Shown here piece after piece: positions 1 to 6,097 of a stretch of DNA of 8,078 nucleotides; the first letter of the stretch is position 1; each line of letters begins with the position of its first letter. The notes beneath the pieces were generated by a model. It did not search any database. It was not told the origin of the DNA and saw only the letters and a program-made list of their open reading frames with translations. Location of the stretch: assembly GCA_947653505.1 (NCBI GenBank), contig CANTHI010000156.1, positions 1-8,078 on the forward strand. The letters run 5' to 3'. Position numbers and translations under genes: made by a program. The stretch is from an uncultured Eubacterium sp. GTDB lineage: Bacteria > Bacillota_A > Clostridia > Lachnospirales > Lachnospiraceae.

Positions 1-327
1 AATATCGTAGCGGATATCGCCATACGGCACCGCGCAGTTAAAATATTCCTGATTGTCGATAAAATAAAAAGTAACGCCGTCCAGCTCATATTTGAGAATG
101 CCGACATATTTTTCAGGAAGCATCGGACCGGTTCCCATATAAAAATGTGTGACATACTGAAACTGGTTTCTGAAATGCTCCGGAATGCATGTGTAATTTG
201 GGATTACGACACGCACATCCCAGTATTCCTTGTCAAATTCCTTTGGCAATGCCCCGCATACATCTGCCAGACCGCCGGTTTTGATAAACGGTACACATTC
301 AGACGCTGCAAAAAGTATTTTTTTCAT
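1..327 (-). CDS. glgA: Glycogen synthase GlgA, N-terminal part (runs off the left edge)
   Basis: Glycogen synthase transfers glucose from ADP-glucose to the growing alpha-1,4-glucan in bacterial glycogen synthesis, in the cytosol. I translated 109 codons from the ATG at 327; the frame is open to base 1, so the gene is cut by the window edge (family members are roughly 475-480 residues). The N-terminus reads MKKILFAASECVPFIKTGGLADV. The K16-T-G-G-L-A-D-V segment is the hallmark ADP-glucose-binding loop of GT5 glycogen/starch synthases, followed by a GALPKEF stretch typical of the family. A GGAGGAG Shine-Dalgarno lies at 335-341, 7 nt before the ATG. The gene follows yebC in the same direction, about 90 bp away, with a repeat-rich promoter region between. 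The N-terminal motif makes the family call firm; nothing can be said about the C-terminal catalytic domain. Confidence 0.93.
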   Translation of the reverse strand, partial: MKKILFAASECVPFIKTGGLADVCGALPKEFDKEYWDVRVVIPNYTCIPEHFRNQFQYVTHFYMGTGPMLPEKYVGILKYELDGVTFYFIDNQEYFNCAVPYGDIRYDI

Positions 328-343
328 AAAATAGCTCCTCCAT

Positions 344-382
344 ATTGAATTTTATCATTGAATTATATCATTGAATTTTATC
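344..382 (-). repeat. Three 13-bp tandem direct repeats carrying extended -10 motifs, upstream of glgA
   Basis: Copies lie at 344-356, 357-369 and 370-382. On the minus strand they read GATAAAATTCAAT, GATATAATTCAAT and GATAAAATTCAAT; the outer copies are identical and the middle one differs by one base. With the T before each copy, every unit forms TGATAAAAT or TGATATAAT, an extended -10 (TGn plus -10 hexamer). The hexamers are at 349-354, 362-367 (perfect TATAAT) and 375-380. No good -35 sits at 16-18 bp from any of them, so the TGn extension would have to compensate. From the middle hexamer, transcription would start near 355 and give a leader of about 28 nt with the Shine-Dalgarno inside it. 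I read this as the likely glgA promoter; the role of the repetition is unknown. Confidence 0.6.
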
Positions 383-418
383 ATCTATTTCTGTCTGATT
401 GAAAACAGGGCTGCCGCA

Positions 419-1147
419 TTATTCATCCCAGTTATGGTATACAGTCTGCACATCATCATCTTCATCCAGCATATCCAGTATTTTCTGAATACCCGCGAGA
501 TCGGCTTCGTTTTCCAGTGTTACATAGGTCTGCGGAATCATCGTGATCTCTGCCTGCGTCATAATAATTCCCTGTTCCTTCAGAGCATCCCGCACCGCAG
601 GAAATTCCTCCGGATCCGATGTGATCTCAAAGCTGTCTTCTTCCTCCGCAAAATCTTCCGCTCCCGCATCCAGTGCCAGCATCATCAGATCATCGGCTTC
701 CATCTCACACTCTTCCTTGTCGATCAGAATCTGTCCTTTTTTGTCAAACATATACGAAACGCATCCCTGCGTACCGATGCTGCCGTTTCCTTTGGTAAAG
801 CAGTTGCGGACATTTGCCGCCGTACGGTTTTTATTGTCGGTTAACGCGTCTACGATAATCGCCGTTCCACCAGGACCATAGCCTTCATAAGTTACGACTT
901 CATAATTCACATTATTGGAATCCCCTGCCGCTTTTTTGATTCCGCGGTCAATCGTATCGTTGGGCATATTGTTTGCTTTTGCTTTTGCAATCACATCACG
1001 CAGTCTGGAGTTATTCGCCGGATCCGGACCGCCTTCCTTTACCGCGATAGCGATCTCGCGTCCGATCATGGTAAATGTTTTTCCTTTTGCAGCATCATTT
1101 TTTTCTTTTTTATGTTTGATATTTGCAAATTTGGAATGTCCTGACAT
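419..1147 (-). CDS. yebC: YebC/TACO1 family protein (PmpR-type)
   Basis: A complete 242-residue member of the YebC/PmpR/TACO1 family, usual length about 240. The N-terminus SGHSKFANIKHKKEKNDAAKGK matches the family's SGHSKW..KHKK signature. GGPDPANNSRLR (39-50), IAKAKANNMP (53-62) and the YEGYGPGG stretch (88-94) are also family hallmarks, and the C-terminal third is strongly acidic (about 165-185 and 229-242). The family was long annotated as DNA-binding transcriptional regulators. More recent work on YebC and mitochondrial TACO1 assigns a translational role, relieving ribosome stalling such as at polyproline. Which role applies here cannot be decided from sequence. AGAGGA at 1155-1160, 7 nt before the ATG, supports the start. 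It has its own promoter (1193-1221) and precedes glgA. Confidence 0.95.
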   Translation of the reverse strand: MSGHSKFANIKHKKEKNDAAKGKTFTMIGREIAIAVKEGGPDPANNSRLRDVIAKAKANNMPNDTIDRGIKKAAGDSNNVNYEVVTYEGYGPGGTAIIVDALTDNKNRTAANVRNCFTKGNGSIGTQGCVSYMFDKKGQILIDKEECEMEADDLMMLALDAGAEDFAEEEDSFEITSDPEEFPAVRDALKEQGIIMTQAEITMIPQTYVTLENEADLAGIQKILDMLDEDDDVQTVYHNWDE

Positions 1148-1192
1148 AGATAAATCCTCTTTTCTGTTTAGTACTCATTTCCATATATTTCT

Positions 1193-1221
1193 ATTTTATC
1201 ATTTCATCCGGCAGATGACAA
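1193..1221 (-). promoter_or_regulatory. Predicted sigma-A promoter of yebC
   Basis: On the minus strand a -35 box TTGTCA (1216-1221) is separated by exactly 17 bp from TAAAAT (1193-1198), which is preceded by TGA to give an extended -10. The predicted start near 1186 gives a leader of about 39 nt before the yebC ATG. It lies in the gap after the CBS-protein gene stop at 1264. Confidence 0.75.
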
Positions 1222-1263
1222 GAACTAATCGCCCTGACTCTGGTATTTTTGCCCTGGCATCCC

Positions 1264-2127
1264 CTATTCTCTCTTAACCTGCACCGTCTGTATCATCTTA
1301 TTCTCCACCTTCGTCACGCGGAAATGATACCCTCCGGAATGAACCGAAAACGTCTCCCCGTCTGCCGGTATACGGTCAATCATTGCCGTTAAAAATCCGT
1401 TCAATGTATCGTAATCTTCCTCAGACTCTATCGCAAGGACATCCGTCACATCATCAAACGCAGCCATCCCGTGCATGACAAAGCTGCCGTCCGGCTGTCT
1501 TTCAATCAGATTTCTTTCCTTATCGTGCTCGTCAAAAATATTTCCGACGATTTCCTCCAGAATATCTTCCAGCGCGACAAGTCCGGACGTCTGCCCGTAC
1601 TCGTCCACGACGATGACCATATGGGCTTTTTTTGCCTGCATTTTCTGAAACAGATCGCTGATTTTACGTGTCTCCGGGATAAATTCACTTTTGGAAAACA
1701 TCCCTTCGATGTCTTTGATCTGCCAGCTTAAATACTCCTCTTTTCTGCTGAATGTCATGACTTCCTTGATATGTAGGATTCCGATAATGTTATCGATATC
1801 ATCCAGATATACCGGAAATCTTGAATACGGTTCGCCTGATACGCGGTCCAGCGTCTGCTGCAGATTCATCGTTCCGTCCAGCGCACAGATTGCGGACCGG
1901 TGCGTCATAATATCCTTTGCTTCCTTGTCTGTAAATTCGAAAATGTTCTGGATCATTTCTACTTCGCTGGCCTGCAGGACACCATTTTCCTGTCCTTCGT
2001 TGACCATAGAAATGATTTCACGCTCTGTAATTTTGTCAGCGTTTCTCCGGTTCAGTTTTTTTAAAAAATCACTGAACCAGTTATTTTTTTCAGCGTAATT
2101 TAACTTGGGACTCGCGCCATCGTCCAT
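1264..2127 (-). CDS. CBS-pair / CorC_HlyC domain protein without membrane domain
   Basis: A 287-residue soluble protein built like E. coli CorC/YbeX (about 292 residues). After a hydrophilic N-terminus (1-40) come a first CBS motif around 73-125 (IMTHRSAICALD, then SRFPVYLDDIDNIIGILH), a second around 149-202 (HMVIVVDEYGQTSGLVALEDILEEIVG) and a CorC_HlyC C-terminal domain at about 208-285 (including DTLNGFLTAMIDRIP). There is no transmembrane segment and no N-terminal DUF21/CNNM domain, unlike the longer HlyC/CorC membrane proteins. CBS pairs usually bind adenosine nucleotides. The family has been linked to magnesium/cobalt efflux and, for YbeX, to ribosome metabolism; 'hemolysin' in database names is historical. 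The AAGGAGA site at 2137-2143, 9 nt upstream, fixes the ATG. It is transcribed from its own promoter just after mazF. The exact function is unknown. Confidence 0.9.
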   Translation of the reverse strand: MDDGASPKLNYAEKNNWFSDFLKKLNRRNADKITEREIISMVNEGQENGVLQASEVEMIQNIFEFTDKEAKDIMTHRSAICALDGTMNLQQTLDRVSGEPYSRFPVYLDDIDNIIGILHIKEVMTFSRKEEYLSWQIKDIEGMFSKSEFIPETRKISDLFQKMQAKKAHMVIVVDEYGQTSGLVALEDILEEIVGNIFDEHDKERNLIERQPDGSFVMHGMAAFDDVTDVLAIESEEDYDTLNGFLTAMIDRIPADGETFSVHSGGYHFRVTKVENKMIQTVQVKRE

Positions 2128-2182
2128 AAAACTATCTCTCCTTTTTGTAATTCATATCGCCTGAATCATAGGTACCAATAAT

Positions 2183-2211
2183 AAAATATCATTTCTCCCG
2201 GATTACGTCAA
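2183..2211 (-). promoter_or_regulatory. Predicted sigma-A promoter of the CBS-protein gene
   Basis: The minus strand carries TTGACG (2206-2211), a 17-bp spacer, and TATTTT (2183-2188) preceded by TGA, an extended -10. The predicted start near 2176 gives a leader of about 49 nt. The -35 begins 2 bp after the mazF stop codon, so this promoter separates the CBS gene from the rex-nnr-alr-mazF group. Confidence 0.75.
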
Positions 2212-2212
2212 G

Positions 2213-2563
2213 CTATGTAACGGCTAATTGCAGGCTGATACATAGCGCTTTGTCAATTTTTTTCATAATCTCCCCGTCCAGATGGCAGACTTTATCTTTT
2301 AACCGTTTTTTATCTATCGTACGCAGCTGCTCCAATAAAATGACAGAGTCTTTTACCAGCGCATACCGGCTGCTGGACAGCTCCACATGGGTCGGCAGCT
2401 TTGCCTTGTTCATCTGTGAGGTAATGGCTGCACAGATCACCGTCGGACTGTGCAGGTTTCCCACATCGTTCTGGATAATCAGCACCGGACGCACGCCGCC
2501 CTGTTCAGAGCCTACTACCGGTCTTAAGTCAGCATAATAAATATCTCCACGTCTTATAATCAT
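2213..2563 (-). CDS. mazF: MazF/EndoA (PemK family) endoribonuclease toxin
   Basis: A sequence-specific mRNA endoribonuclease of the MazF/PemK family, very close to Bacillus subtilis EndoA (NdoA, 116 residues). From the ATG at 2563 it is also 116 residues and starts [13 protein letters not shown], then [20 protein letters not shown]19, R25 and T48 fall at the same positions as in the Bacillus enzyme, where R25 and T48 are catalytic, so the toxin looks intact. [10 protein letters not shown] and [17 protein letters not shown] are also family-typical. A GTG at 2572 would add three residues, but it overlaps the GGAG Shine-Dalgarno, so I prefer the ATG. Bacillus MazF cleaves at UACAU; the same specificity here is an inference. 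It follows alr as in Bacillus, but no MazE antitoxin gene lies between them. Confidence 0.95.
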   Translation of the reverse strand: MIIRRGDIYYADLRPVVGSEQGGVRPVLIIQNDVGNLHSPTVICAAITSQMNKAKLPTHVELSSSRYALVKDSVILLEQLRTIDKKRLKDKVCHLDGEIMKKIDKALCISLQLAVT

Positions 2564-2568
2564 CTTTT

Positions 2569-2625
2569 TCACTCCACAAAATAGGTTATACGGTGAGTAT
2601 TACCAGTTTTATCGAGTGTATTCAT
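2569..2625 (-). CDS. Possible 18-residue micro-ORF between alr and mazF
   Basis: An ATG at 2623-2625 opens a frame reading [18 protein letters not shown] and ending in TGA at 2569-2571, between the mazF Shine-Dalgarno and its ATG. It fills most of the 70-bp alr-mazF gap, the place where Bacillus carries mazE. It does not resemble MazE and has only a weak upstream match to a ribosome binding site (CGGAT). It could be a leader peptide coupled to mazF translation, a remnant, or chance; an open frame this short is expected by chance. Confidence 0.15.
   Translation of the reverse strand: MNTLDKTGNTHRITYFVE
2572..2576 (-). promoter_or_regulatory. Ribosome binding site that decides the mazF start
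   Basis: TGGAG on the minus strand, with its GGAG core at 2572-2575, lies 8 nt before the ATG at 2563. The alternative in-frame GTG at 2570-2572 overlaps this site, so it has no usable Shine-Dalgarno at proper distance. This favours the 116-residue form. Confidence 0.7.
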
Positions 2626-2633
2626 GGATCCGG

Positions 2634-3800
2634 TTATTCTGTCTGGTTTTTATCTGTAAAGGGCATGCCGTCTTTGTAAAAAACTCTCGGGACCCGTCCG
2701 TTCAGACAGCAGACAAACTCATAAGGAAATCTGCCGGAAAGCCGTGCCAGCGTCTCCAGCGGAAGAAATTCGCCGCCGTCCCTGCCCACAAGTACGGCCC
2801 TGTCCCCAACCGTTACATCCGCAATATCCGTAACATCTGCCATAAACTGATCCATACAGACCCTGCCCACAACCGGAGCACGCTGTCCGTGAATCAGCAC
2901 ATATCCTTTGTTGGAAAGGCTTCTCGGGTATCCGTCCCCATAGCCGGCCGGAATCGTAGCGATGACCCGCGGCTCCTTTGTCGTATATGTACCACCATAA
3001 GAAATACTTCTGCCTGCTTCCAGCCGTTTGACATAAGCGACATGGCTGACCAGCTCCAGTACCGGATGAAGATCCATCCGTTCTTTTTGTACTTCATCCG
3101 AAGGCCACAGTCCGTACAAAATAATGCCGGCCCTGACCAGATTCATACCAGACTGCGGCAGGTCCAGAATGCCGGCGCTGTTTGCGCAGTGCTGGTACGG
3201 AAACTCCACCCCTGCCTCCCTGCTGAAGCGGATCATCTGTAAAAACTGCTCCAGCTGTCCGTTCGCAGAGGATTTGTCTGTCTCATCCGCTCTGGCAAAA
3301 TGCGTAAAGATACCTTCTGGTATTATATGCGGCAGGGACGCAATCTGCGCTATCATTTTCGCATTTTCCATAGTTACCTGCATCCCGATGCGGCTCATCC
3401 CGGTATCGATTTTGATGTGGACGCGGACGTCCTTTCCCAGCTGCCCTGCCGTCTCTGACAGCTGTACGGCCATCTCATACGTAAATACCGCAAACCGTAC
3501 GTCGTATGAGATCAGAGCCGGATAATGCTCCGCAAACACATATCCGAGAATCAGAATGGGTTTGTGGATCCCATGCCGCCGCAGCTGCAGCGCTTCTTCT
3601 GCTGTCGCAACCGCAAACCCGTACAGATATTCCTCTGGCTGGAGCACATCCGCAATCGCGCACGCCCCATGCCCATACGCGTCCGTCTTAATCACAGCTA
3701 TGATCTGCGTATCTTTTTCCAGCAGCCTGTGAATCTCCTTTAAATTATGCCGGACTGCATCCAGATCAATTTTTGCATAAATACGGTTATTTGGATTCAT
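2634..3800 (-). CDS. alr: Alanine racemase (PLP-dependent)
   Basis: Alr interconverts L- and D-alanine, supplying D-Ala for peptidoglycan; it is a cytosolic PLP-dependent homodimer. The 388-residue length is typical. The N-terminal barrel holds the PLP lysine K38 in AVIKTDAYGHGA. K130 and R137 in HIKIDTGMSRIG correspond to the carbamylated lysine and PLP-contacting arginine of the Geobacillus enzyme. The second-base tyrosine is Y287 in IPAGYGDGYPR, and VVGRVCMDQFMADVT (310-324) is the C-terminal-domain substrate-site signature. All key residues are present, so it should be active. The ATG overlaps the last 14 bp of the nnr gene, with AGGGG at 3808-3812, 7 nt upstream, pointing to translational coupling. 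mazF follows after 70 bp, matching the Bacillus alr-mazEF order except for the missing antitoxin. Confidence 0.97.
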   Translation of the reverse strand: MNPNNRIYAKIDLDAVRHNLKEIHRLLEKDTQIIAVIKTDAYGHGACAIADVLQPEEYLYGFAVATAEEALQLRRHGIHKPILILGYVFAEHYPALISYDVRFAVFTYEMAVQLSETAGQLGKDVRVHIKIDTGMSRIGMQVTMENAKMIAQIASLPHIIPEGIFTHFARADETDKSSANGQLEQFLQMIRFSREAGVEFPYQHCANSAGILDLPQSGMNLVRAGIILYGLWPSDEVQKERMDLHPVLELVSHVAYVKRLEAGRSISYGGTYTTKEPRVIATIPAGYGDGYPRSLSNKGYVLIHGQRAPVVGRVCMDQFMADVTDIADVTVGDRAVLVGRDGGEFLPLETLARLSGRFPYEFVCCLNGRVPRVFYKDGMPFTDKNQTE

Positions 3801-5310
3801 TGTTTTTCCCCTGATTAAAATTTAAAACCGTGCCGGTTCCATCTAAAATATCCCTCGCAAGAACGCTGTAGCTGCCCTTTTTCAAAGCTGCCGCTTCTCC
3901 GGCCAGTCCGTGCACATATACGCCCATATATGCTGCCTCCTGCAGCTCCATCCCCTGTGCCGCAAAGCCCGCGATGATTCCGGTCAGAATATCCCCGCTG
4001 CCGCCCTTTGCCATCGCATTGCAGCCGGATGGATTTAAAAACGTGCCGGACGGTCCGGCCGTTACAGTCACGGCATCCTTTAAGACGCAGACAAGGCCAT
4101 ACTCCGCTGCAAACTGTTCTGCCGTACTGCGCAGACGCTCCTGTATCTGCGGAATCTGTTTTTTGCAAAGCCTCGCCATTTCTCCCGGATGCGGTGTGAC
4201 CACCAGCTTTGCCGTCGACTGCTTTAACAGCTGCGGCTGTCCGGCAGCGATATTCAACGCATCCGCGTCCGCGATGACCGGTACGTCCGCGTGAAGAAGC
4301 GTCTGCTGTACCATACTGCGCGCCCTGCCTTTTGTACCAAGCCCCGGACCGATGGCGATCACATCCGCCCACCGGATGGCTTCGGCAAGCAGCTCCTTTT
4401 GACAATCATCCGGCAAATCGTCCTCATATACGGATAAAAGAGCTTCCGGCAGGGCACTCTGCAAAATGATCCTGTTGGATGCGCAGGTAAAGATTTTTAC
4501 AAGCCCGCAGCCGGCCGCATAGGCAGCCTGCGCGCAAAACAGCGCCGCGCCCGCCATGCCATCGCTTCCCGCGATCACGAGCACCCGCCCGAACGAGCCT
4601 TTATTCGATCTTGCGGGTCTTGGCGGAATCCGGCCAAGATCCGAAGGCTCCGGCAGAAACAGCGAAGGCCTGCGTTCCAGCCAGCTGTCGTCCGTAATAC
4701 CGATTTCAGCAGTGACCACCCGCCCGCATCTCTCACAGCCCGGATACAGAATCTGTCCGGCCTTCTGATAAGCAAAGGTAACTGTCACATCCGCCGCAAA
4801 CGAAGGCTCATATGCCGTACCATCATCGCTGGACACGCCGCTTGGCATGTCAACAGCAATCCGGACAGCGTCCGCCTGATTCATCTGTAAAATCCACTGT
4901 GCATAAATACCAGCCGGAGCTCTGGAAAGTCCGACTCCGAACAGCGCGTCGATCACGCAGTCCGCAACGATCTGCCGCGGCATCTGTTCTGTGATCAGAA
5001 TCCCGTATTTTTCCAGAATCTCCCGCTGCAGACGGTTCTCCTGTGTCCGTTTTCCCCGATCCGGCACCTGCACGACTATAATGCTATAACCACGCTGGTA
5101 CAAAAGTCTGGCTATGGCCAGACCGTCCGCCCCGTTATTTCCACTGCCGCATACGATCAGGCACTGTCCGCCCGCAGGCACCATCTTTACAGCCTCCTGT
5201 ACCACACAAAGCGCGGCCCGCTCCATCAGCACGAGCGAAGGCACGCCAAAATGCGTGATTGTATTCTGGTCACAGACTTTCATTTCTTCGCTGTTTACAA
5301 TGCGTTTCAT
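3787..5310 (-). CDS. nnr: Bifunctional NAD(P)H-hydrate epimerase / ADP-dependent NAD(P)H-hydrate dehydratase
   Basis: A fusion of the two NAD(P)HX repair enzymes. Residues about 1-215 form the YjeF_N epimerase, which interconverts R- and S-NAD(P)HX. Residues about 228-500 form the YjeF_C/carbohydrate-kinase-like dehydratase, which restores NAD(P)H using ADP. The epimerase shows CGSGNNGADGLAIARLL (54-70), DALFGVGLSR (121-130) and AVDMPSGVSSDDG (152-164). The dehydratase shows FGRVLVIAGSDGMAGAA (240-256), IGPGLGTKGRAR (320-331), PHPGEMARL (373-381) and NAMAKGGSGDILTG (431-444) with presumed catalytic D440. The 507-residue length fits the fused form. A GGGGG run at 5317-5321, 6 nt before the ATG, serves as ribosome binding site. 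It lies 34 bp after rex and overlaps alr by 14 bp, so it should be in the rex operon. All signature motifs look intact. Confidence 0.96.
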   Translation of the reverse strand: MKRIVNSEEMKVCDQNTITHFGVPSLVLMERAALCVVQEAVKMVPAGGQCLIVCGSGNNGADGLAIARLLYQRGYSIIVVQVPDRGKRTQENRLQREILEKYGILITEQMPRQIVADCVIDALFGVGLSRAPAGIYAQWILQMNQADAVRIAVDMPSGVSSDDGTAYEPSFAADVTVTFAYQKAGQILYPGCERCGRVVTAEIGITDDSWLERRPSLFLPEPSDLGRIPPRPARSNKGSFGRVLVIAGSDGMAGAALFCAQAAYAAGCGLVKIFTCASNRIILQSALPEALLSVYEDDLPDDCQKELLAEAIRWADVIAIGPGLGTKGRARSMVQQTLLHADVPVIADADALNIAAGQPQLLKQSTAKLVVTPHPGEMARLCKKQIPQIQERLRSTAEQFAAEYGLVCVLKDAVTVTAGPSGTFLNPSGCNAMAKGGSGDILTGIIAGFAAQGMELQEAAYMGVYVHGLAGEAAALKKGSYSVLARDILDGTGTVLNFNQGKNNESK

Positions 5311-5321
5311 TTTAGTCCCCC

Positions 5322-5345
5322 ACTGCTGTTTTTACTTCTGTTTTT
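5322..5345. repeat. Two imperfect 12-bp tandem repeats in the rex-nnr gap
   Basis: On the plus strand actgctgttttt (5322-5333) is followed directly by acttctgttttt (5334-5345), 11 of 12 bases matching. The second copy touches the rex stop codon and the first ends beside the nnr ribosome binding site. No role is evident; it may be a small duplication that set the spacing between the two genes. Confidence 0.4.
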
Positions 5346-6013
5346 TACAATTCCTGTTCTTTAAGATCCGCTTTTGTATCCGCCTGCTGGCTGCGCAGCA
5401 TATTATAAGACAGCTGCATCAGACTGTCCGACAGATGCACATTTTCCACGACGACGTTTTTATCCATCAGATCCAGATCCACATGCGCAAAGTTCCAGAT
5501 CGCGCGGATTCCAAGCTGTACCAGACGGTTCGCTACCGAATCCGCCGAATGCTTTGGCATCGTAAGCGCCGCAATATCGATCTGGTTGGCCTGCACAAAC
5601 CTCTCCAGCTCATCCAGCATCATGATCGGAATCCCGCGCAGAAAATGTCCGTCCAGCTTTGGATCCACGTCAAACAGGCCGATAATCATAAAGCCCAGTT
5701 TTTCAAATTTCCTGTAATTTGCCAGTGCCTGCCCCAGATTTCCGGCGCCAATGATAATAATATTGTGCTGCTGCTGCAGGCCTAAAATTCTGCCGATTTC
5801 CTCATACAGATAGGATACATTATAGCCATACCCCTGCTGCCCGAACCCGCCAAAATTGTTCAGATCCTGCCGGATCTGCGAGGCGGTCACTTTCATTTTT
5901 TCACTCAGCTCATTGGACGATATCCGTTCCACACCTTCATCCAGCAAATCTCCCAAGTAACGATAATAACGCGGCATCCTGCGGATGACCGCCTGTGAAA
6001 TTTCTTTACCCAA
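5345..6013 (-). CDS. rex: Redox-sensing transcriptional repressor Rex
   Basis: Rex represses fermentation and respiration genes when NADH is low and leaves DNA when NADH rises. The 222-residue protein has a winged-helix domain (about 1-80; SELSEKMKVTASQIRQDL-like recognition region, then NFGGFGQQGYGYNV) and a Rossmann domain with GAGNLGQA at 89-96. D115 in FDVDPK, after the second strand, suits NAD(H) ribose binding, and the C-terminus LSDSLMQLSYNMLR (194-207) is the domain-swapping helix typical of Rex dimers. The start is TTG at 6011-6013. An in-frame TAA lies shortly upstream, no ATG or GTG intervenes, and AAGGGGA (6021-6027) is 7 nt away; the next ATG (M13) would remove part of the first helix. 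It has a perfect consensus promoter. A Rex gene near a YdiF-type ABC-F gene is also the Bacillus arrangement. Confidence 0.97.
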   Translation of the reverse strand: MGKEISQAVIRRMPRYYRYLGDLLDEGVERISSNELSEKMKVTASQIRQDLNNFGGFGQQGYGYNVSYLYEEIGRILGLQQQHNIIIIGAGNLGQALANYRKFEKLGFMIIGLFDVDPKLDGHFLRGIPIMMLDELERFVQANQIDIAALTMPKHSADSVANRLVQLGIRAIWNFAHVDLDLMDKNVVVENVHLSDSLMQLSYNMLRSQQADTKADLKEQEL

Positions 6014-6020
6014 TACTGTT

Positions 6021-6027
6021 TCCCCTT
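6021..6027 (-). promoter_or_regulatory. Ribosome binding site fixing the rex TTG start
   Basis: AAGGGGA on the minus strand lies 7 nt before the TTG at 6011-6013. With an in-frame TAA upstream and no other start codon between, it selects TTG as the initiation codon and gives the N-terminus MGKEISQAVIRRMPRYYRYL, normal for Rex. Confidence 0.8.
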
Positions 6028-6047
6028 ATACGCTTCTCCGATTTTCT

Positions 6048-6063
6048 GTATGCCTTTTCATAC
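6048..6063. promoter_or_regulatory. 16-bp inverted repeat at the predicted rex start site
   Basis: GTATGCCTTTTCATAC on the plus strand has perfect 5-bp arms (GTATG and CATAC) around a 6-bp centre. It begins at about +1 of the predicted rex transcript and lies about 35 nt upstream of the TTG. It could be an operator overlapping the start site or a weak 5' hairpin. It does not match the TTGTTAA-N4-TTAACAA type of clostridial Rex sites. Five-bp arms are short, so chance is a real alternative. Confidence 0.35.
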
Positions 6064-6068
6064 CTATC

Positions 6069-6097
6069 ATTATATAAATATCTCAGTCATTTGTCAA
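6069..6097 (-). promoter_or_regulatory. Perfect-consensus sigma-A promoter of rex (likely rex-nnr-alr-mazF)
   Basis: The minus strand carries TTGACA (6092-6097), a 17-bp spacer and TATAAT (6069-6074), a full match to the sigma-A consensus. The -35 is formed by codons for L638-T639 of the ABC-F protein and lies partly before its TGA stop at 6083-6085. The predicted start is near 6062, with a leader of about 49 nt. The strength suggests control by a repressor rather than weak constitutive use, but no operator could be assigned with confidence. Confidence 0.85.

Noticed and set aside
383..418. Possible terminator after yebC (CTGT...ACAG pairing)
   Set aside because: Only a 4-bp stem with no following U run.
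371..844. Long plus-strand open frame of 157 codons opposite yebC
   Set aside because: It lies antisense to a strongly conserved YebC coding region, has no recognisable domain, and its composition is what reverse-strand reading of such a gene gives.
1222..1263. GC-rich repeat (GCCCTG twice) after the CBS-protein gene, considered as a terminator
   Set aside because: The copies are direct, not inverted, so they do not form a hairpin.
2577..2622. A separate promoter for mazF in the alr-mazF gap
   Set aside because: A TATAAC-like hexamer is present but no -35 or TGn extension at a proper distance.
2616..3242. Plus-strand open frame of 208 codons opposite alr
   Set aside because: Antisense to alr, which has all catalytic motifs; no family resemblance in the translation.
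3815..4405. Minus-strand open frame of 196 codons inside the nnr dehydratase domain
   Set aside because: It is another frame of a gene whose own frame carries all dehydratase signatures; the translation is rich in G, R and C as expected from a shifted GC-rich frame.
5114..5785. Plus-strand open frame of 223 codons across the rex-nnr junction
   Set aside because: Antisense to two clear genes and without any known domain.
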